From contig CBDUTO010000168.1 in assembly GCA_965370315.1 (NCBI GenBank), forward strand, positions 1 through 8,393: DNA of 8,393 nucleotides, given 5' to 3'. Origin of the DNA: 1-14-2-50-31-20 sp965370315. GTDB lineage: Bacteria > Bacteroidota > Ignavibacteria > Ignavibacteriales > Melioribacteraceae. Under the pieces are notes generated by a model that was not told the DNA's origin, searched no databases, and saw only the letters and a program-made list of their open reading frames with translations. The position numbers were made by a program, and so were the translations under genes. Shown in pieces: positions 6,905 to 8,393 of the stretch (position 1 is its first letter; every line of letters begins with the position of its first letter).

Positions 6905-8347
6905 TTATTCTAATTCGCTAATATGTTTCACAACAAAACTGTAATACTCTTCATCTATACGTCCAACCAAATTGAAAAGTGACGCTTTTGAAATTAGATA
7001 ATCGTGTATAGCATTAGTACGGTTTACACGTGCATCAGTAAGAGCAATATCTGCATCCTTAACTTCAAGTTCGCTACCTTCACCCTCCTTATATCTATTA
7101 TCAGCAATCTTGTAAGCTCTTTCAGCAAGAGATACATTTCTTTCCATTGCTTCAATTTCTCTTTTTACACGATTCAAATCATTTAGATTTGATTTAACTT
7201 GCATTTCGGTTGCGTCAGATAAGCTGTGAATCTGCTCTTTAGTTTGTTGAGAAGTAATTACACTTTGCTCAACCTTATTTGCAGTTCTTCCACCTTGAAA
7301 AAGATTTATAGATAAGCTTACACCAACCATTGATGAGGAGTAGTTTTGAAAATCCCATTCATCACTTGAACCAGCATATGAGTAATTGCCAAATGCAGCA
7401 AGTGTTGGCCAATATTCACTGCGGTCAATTGCGGTAAACTCATCATCAAGTTGGTTTTTTATTTTTAAAGTGCTTAATGTAAAGTTTGAATTCCTTCCTT
7501 CATTAACCAAATCTAACTCGTTTGGTAATTCTTCATCGGTATATTCCATTTTGCCAAGTATCCTAATTTCAGTTTCTTGTGGCATATTCATTAGAATTTT
7601 CAAGCCATTTTTAGCATCAATATTTGCATTTTCAAGCTTAACTAAAATTGGTCTAATATTTTCTACTTGCACCTCTACTTGTAGTTCTGAGAACTCAGAG
7701 ACTAAACCTTGTGATCTCATCGCTTTTATATTACTAAGATGATCACTTGCATTAGTAAATCGTGCCTGTGCAATGCCATAAAGCTCCTCTGTTAATAAAA
7801 CTCCATAATATGCTTTTTTCACTGAAAGTACTGTTTCAGAAATTATTCTTTTCAAATTCTCTTTAGCCAAATTGAGATAAATTTCTGATGCACCAATTCC
7901 TGTAAATACAGCAGAATTAAACAGTATTTGTGTTACTTGTGCAGTAGCTTCAAAATTATTAGACCTGGCAAATGTTTGTAATTTTGAATCCATTGGAAGA
8001 TATTTGCTATCATCTTCTGGAATAATTCCCTCATTAAAAAGGACTCCATAAGTTGAATTGTTGAGCATTGCTTCAAAATCTGGGAATGCCATCATTGGTT
8101 TTTCGATAAAATGAGAGAAGTTACCTGAAACATCCAAAGAAGGTAAAGCATATCCAAATGCTTCTGATACTGCAGCATTCGCTTTCACTACACCCATTTT
8201 TGCAATTTCAATTTCTCTATTATTCTTTAGAGCCATTTTAATCGCTTCGTCAAGCCCAACCTGTGGGTTTTGAGCAAAGATTGAGCTTAAACTCAACAAA
8301 ACTCCAAATAGAATTAGTTTGTTTTTCATTATAAAGGAATATTCCAT
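6905..8347 (-). CDS. TolC-family outer-membrane efflux channel (OEP/OMF)
   Basis: The 480-residue protein is the outer-membrane exit duct of the tripartite pump. A signal peptide covers about residues 1-25, with likely cleavage after IFA and before Gln26, and no lipobox Cys. Two outer-membrane efflux protein repeats follow. The first spans about 31-255 (DEAIKMALKNN, then beta-strand PSLDVSGNFSH, then long helices). The second spans about 280-465 and includes the family-typical NLFQGGRTANK (348-358) and the helix RYKEGEGSELEVKDA. Such proteins form trimers of a 12-strand barrel and an alpha-helical tunnel. The segment 83-122 between two predicted strands of the first repeat is long and probably forms an extended external loop. 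The first ATG is chosen because GGAG lies 5 nt upstream; an in-frame ATG at 8327-8329 (Met7) would give a more usual signal peptide (MKNKLILF) but has no Shine-Dalgarno site. It is the first gene of the operon within the window. Confidence 0.93.
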   Translation of the reverse strand: MEYSFIMKNKLILFGVLLSLSSIFAQNPQVGLDEAIKMALKNNREIEIAKMGVVKANAAVSEAFGYALPSLDVSGNFSHFIEKPMMAFPDFEAMLNNSTYGVLFNEGIIPEDDSKYLPMDSKLQTFARSNNFEATAQVTQILFNSAVFTGIGASEIYLNLAKENLKRIISETVLSVKKAYYGVLLTEELYGIAQARFTNASDHLSNIKAMRSQGLVSEFSELQVEVQVENIRPILVKLENANIDAKNGLKILMNMPQETEIRILGKMEYTDEELPNELDLVNEGRNSNFTLSTLKIKNQLDDEFTAIDRSEYWPTLAAFGNYSYAGSSDEWDFQNYSSSMVGVSLSINLFQGGRTANKVEQSVITSQQTKEQIHSLSDATEMQVKSNLNDLNRVKREIEAMERNVSLAERAYKIADNRYKEGEGSELEVKDADIALTDARVNRTNAIHDYLISKASLFNLVGRIDEEYYSFVVKHISELE

Positions 8348-8352
8348 TTTTT

Positions 8353-8356
8353 CTCC
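8353..8356 (-). promoter_or_regulatory. Shine-Dalgarno site deciding the TolC-family start
   Basis: GGAG followed by five A residues and then ATG gives the same arrangement as at the permease gene. It favours the first ATG (8345-8347) over the in-frame ATG six codons later, which has only CCTTTATA before it. Confidence 0.65.
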
Positions 8357-8361
8357 AATTT

Positions 8362-8389
8362 ATTATATTTGTTTACAATCAAAATTGTA
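8362..8389 (-). promoter_or_regulatory. Candidate efflux-operon promoter with overlapping operator dyad
   Basis: A perfect TATAAT lies on the minus strand at 8362-8367. Six nt upstream of it is the dyad TACAAT-N4-ATTGTA (8374-8389), where the spacer and -35 region would be, a typical place for repressor binding. The shape resembles MarR/OhrR-type operators (TACAATT...AATTGTA), but that link is only by resemblance. No good -35 hexamer is seen at 16-18 nt. A transcript starting about 7 nt after the TATAAT would begin almost at the Shine-Dalgarno site, which weakens the promoter call. Confidence 0.35.
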
Positions 8390-8393
8390 TGTA

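Noticed and set aside
7386..7742. Plus-strand open frame of 118 codons inside the TolC-family gene
   Set aside because: It lies wholly antisense to a clear efflux channel gene, with a Ser/Phe-rich sequence typical of antisense shadows and no family resemblance.
8327..8329. Met7 as the true start of the TolC-family protein
   Set aside because: It would give a neater signal peptide, but lacks a ribosome binding site, whereas the upstream ATG has GGAG at 5 nt. It remains possible if transcription starts just after the TATAAT.

Overview
The window comes from an AT-rich Gram-negative bacterium, since it encodes a TolC-type channel and an Omp85-type barrel, both of which need an outer membrane. 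Base composition and protein character suggest the Bacteroidota/Chlorobiota/Ignavibacteria (FCB) group. The clear Shine-Dalgarno sites before three genes fit Chlorobi/Ignavibacteria-like lineages better than classical Bacteroidetes. This placement is a judgement by eye and was not tested.

All four convincing genes lie on the minus strand, so they read from right to left. At the right edge (8348-8393) is a short upstream region with a TATAAT box and a perfect 6+6 bp dyad that may be an operator. Then follows a compact tripartite efflux operon: an outer-membrane TolC-family channel (6905-8347), a lipoprotein periplasmic adaptor (5823-6869) and an RND inner-membrane permease (2726-5812). The gaps are 35 and 10 nt, and a strong rho-independent terminator (2687-2715) follows directly. 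After a 163-nt intergenic region with a weak candidate promoter comes a separate gene for a patatin-like phospholipase fused to two POTRA-like domains and an Omp85 barrel (154-2562), resembling type Vd autotransporters. The left end (1-153) holds an AT-rich hairpin and a short patch of higher GC, with no convincing gene.

The three efflux proteins would form one pump spanning both membranes. The most notable point is in the permease. By eye alignment to AcrB, the two TM4 proton-relay aspartates (D407, D408) are Ser405 and Asn406, and the TM10 lysine (K940) is Asn928. The gene is otherwise intact and sits in an intact operon. It is therefore either powered by an altered relay or belongs to a divergent RND clade whose energy coupling differs from the textbook model. 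No regulator gene, RNA gene, insertion sequence or CRISPR array is visible.
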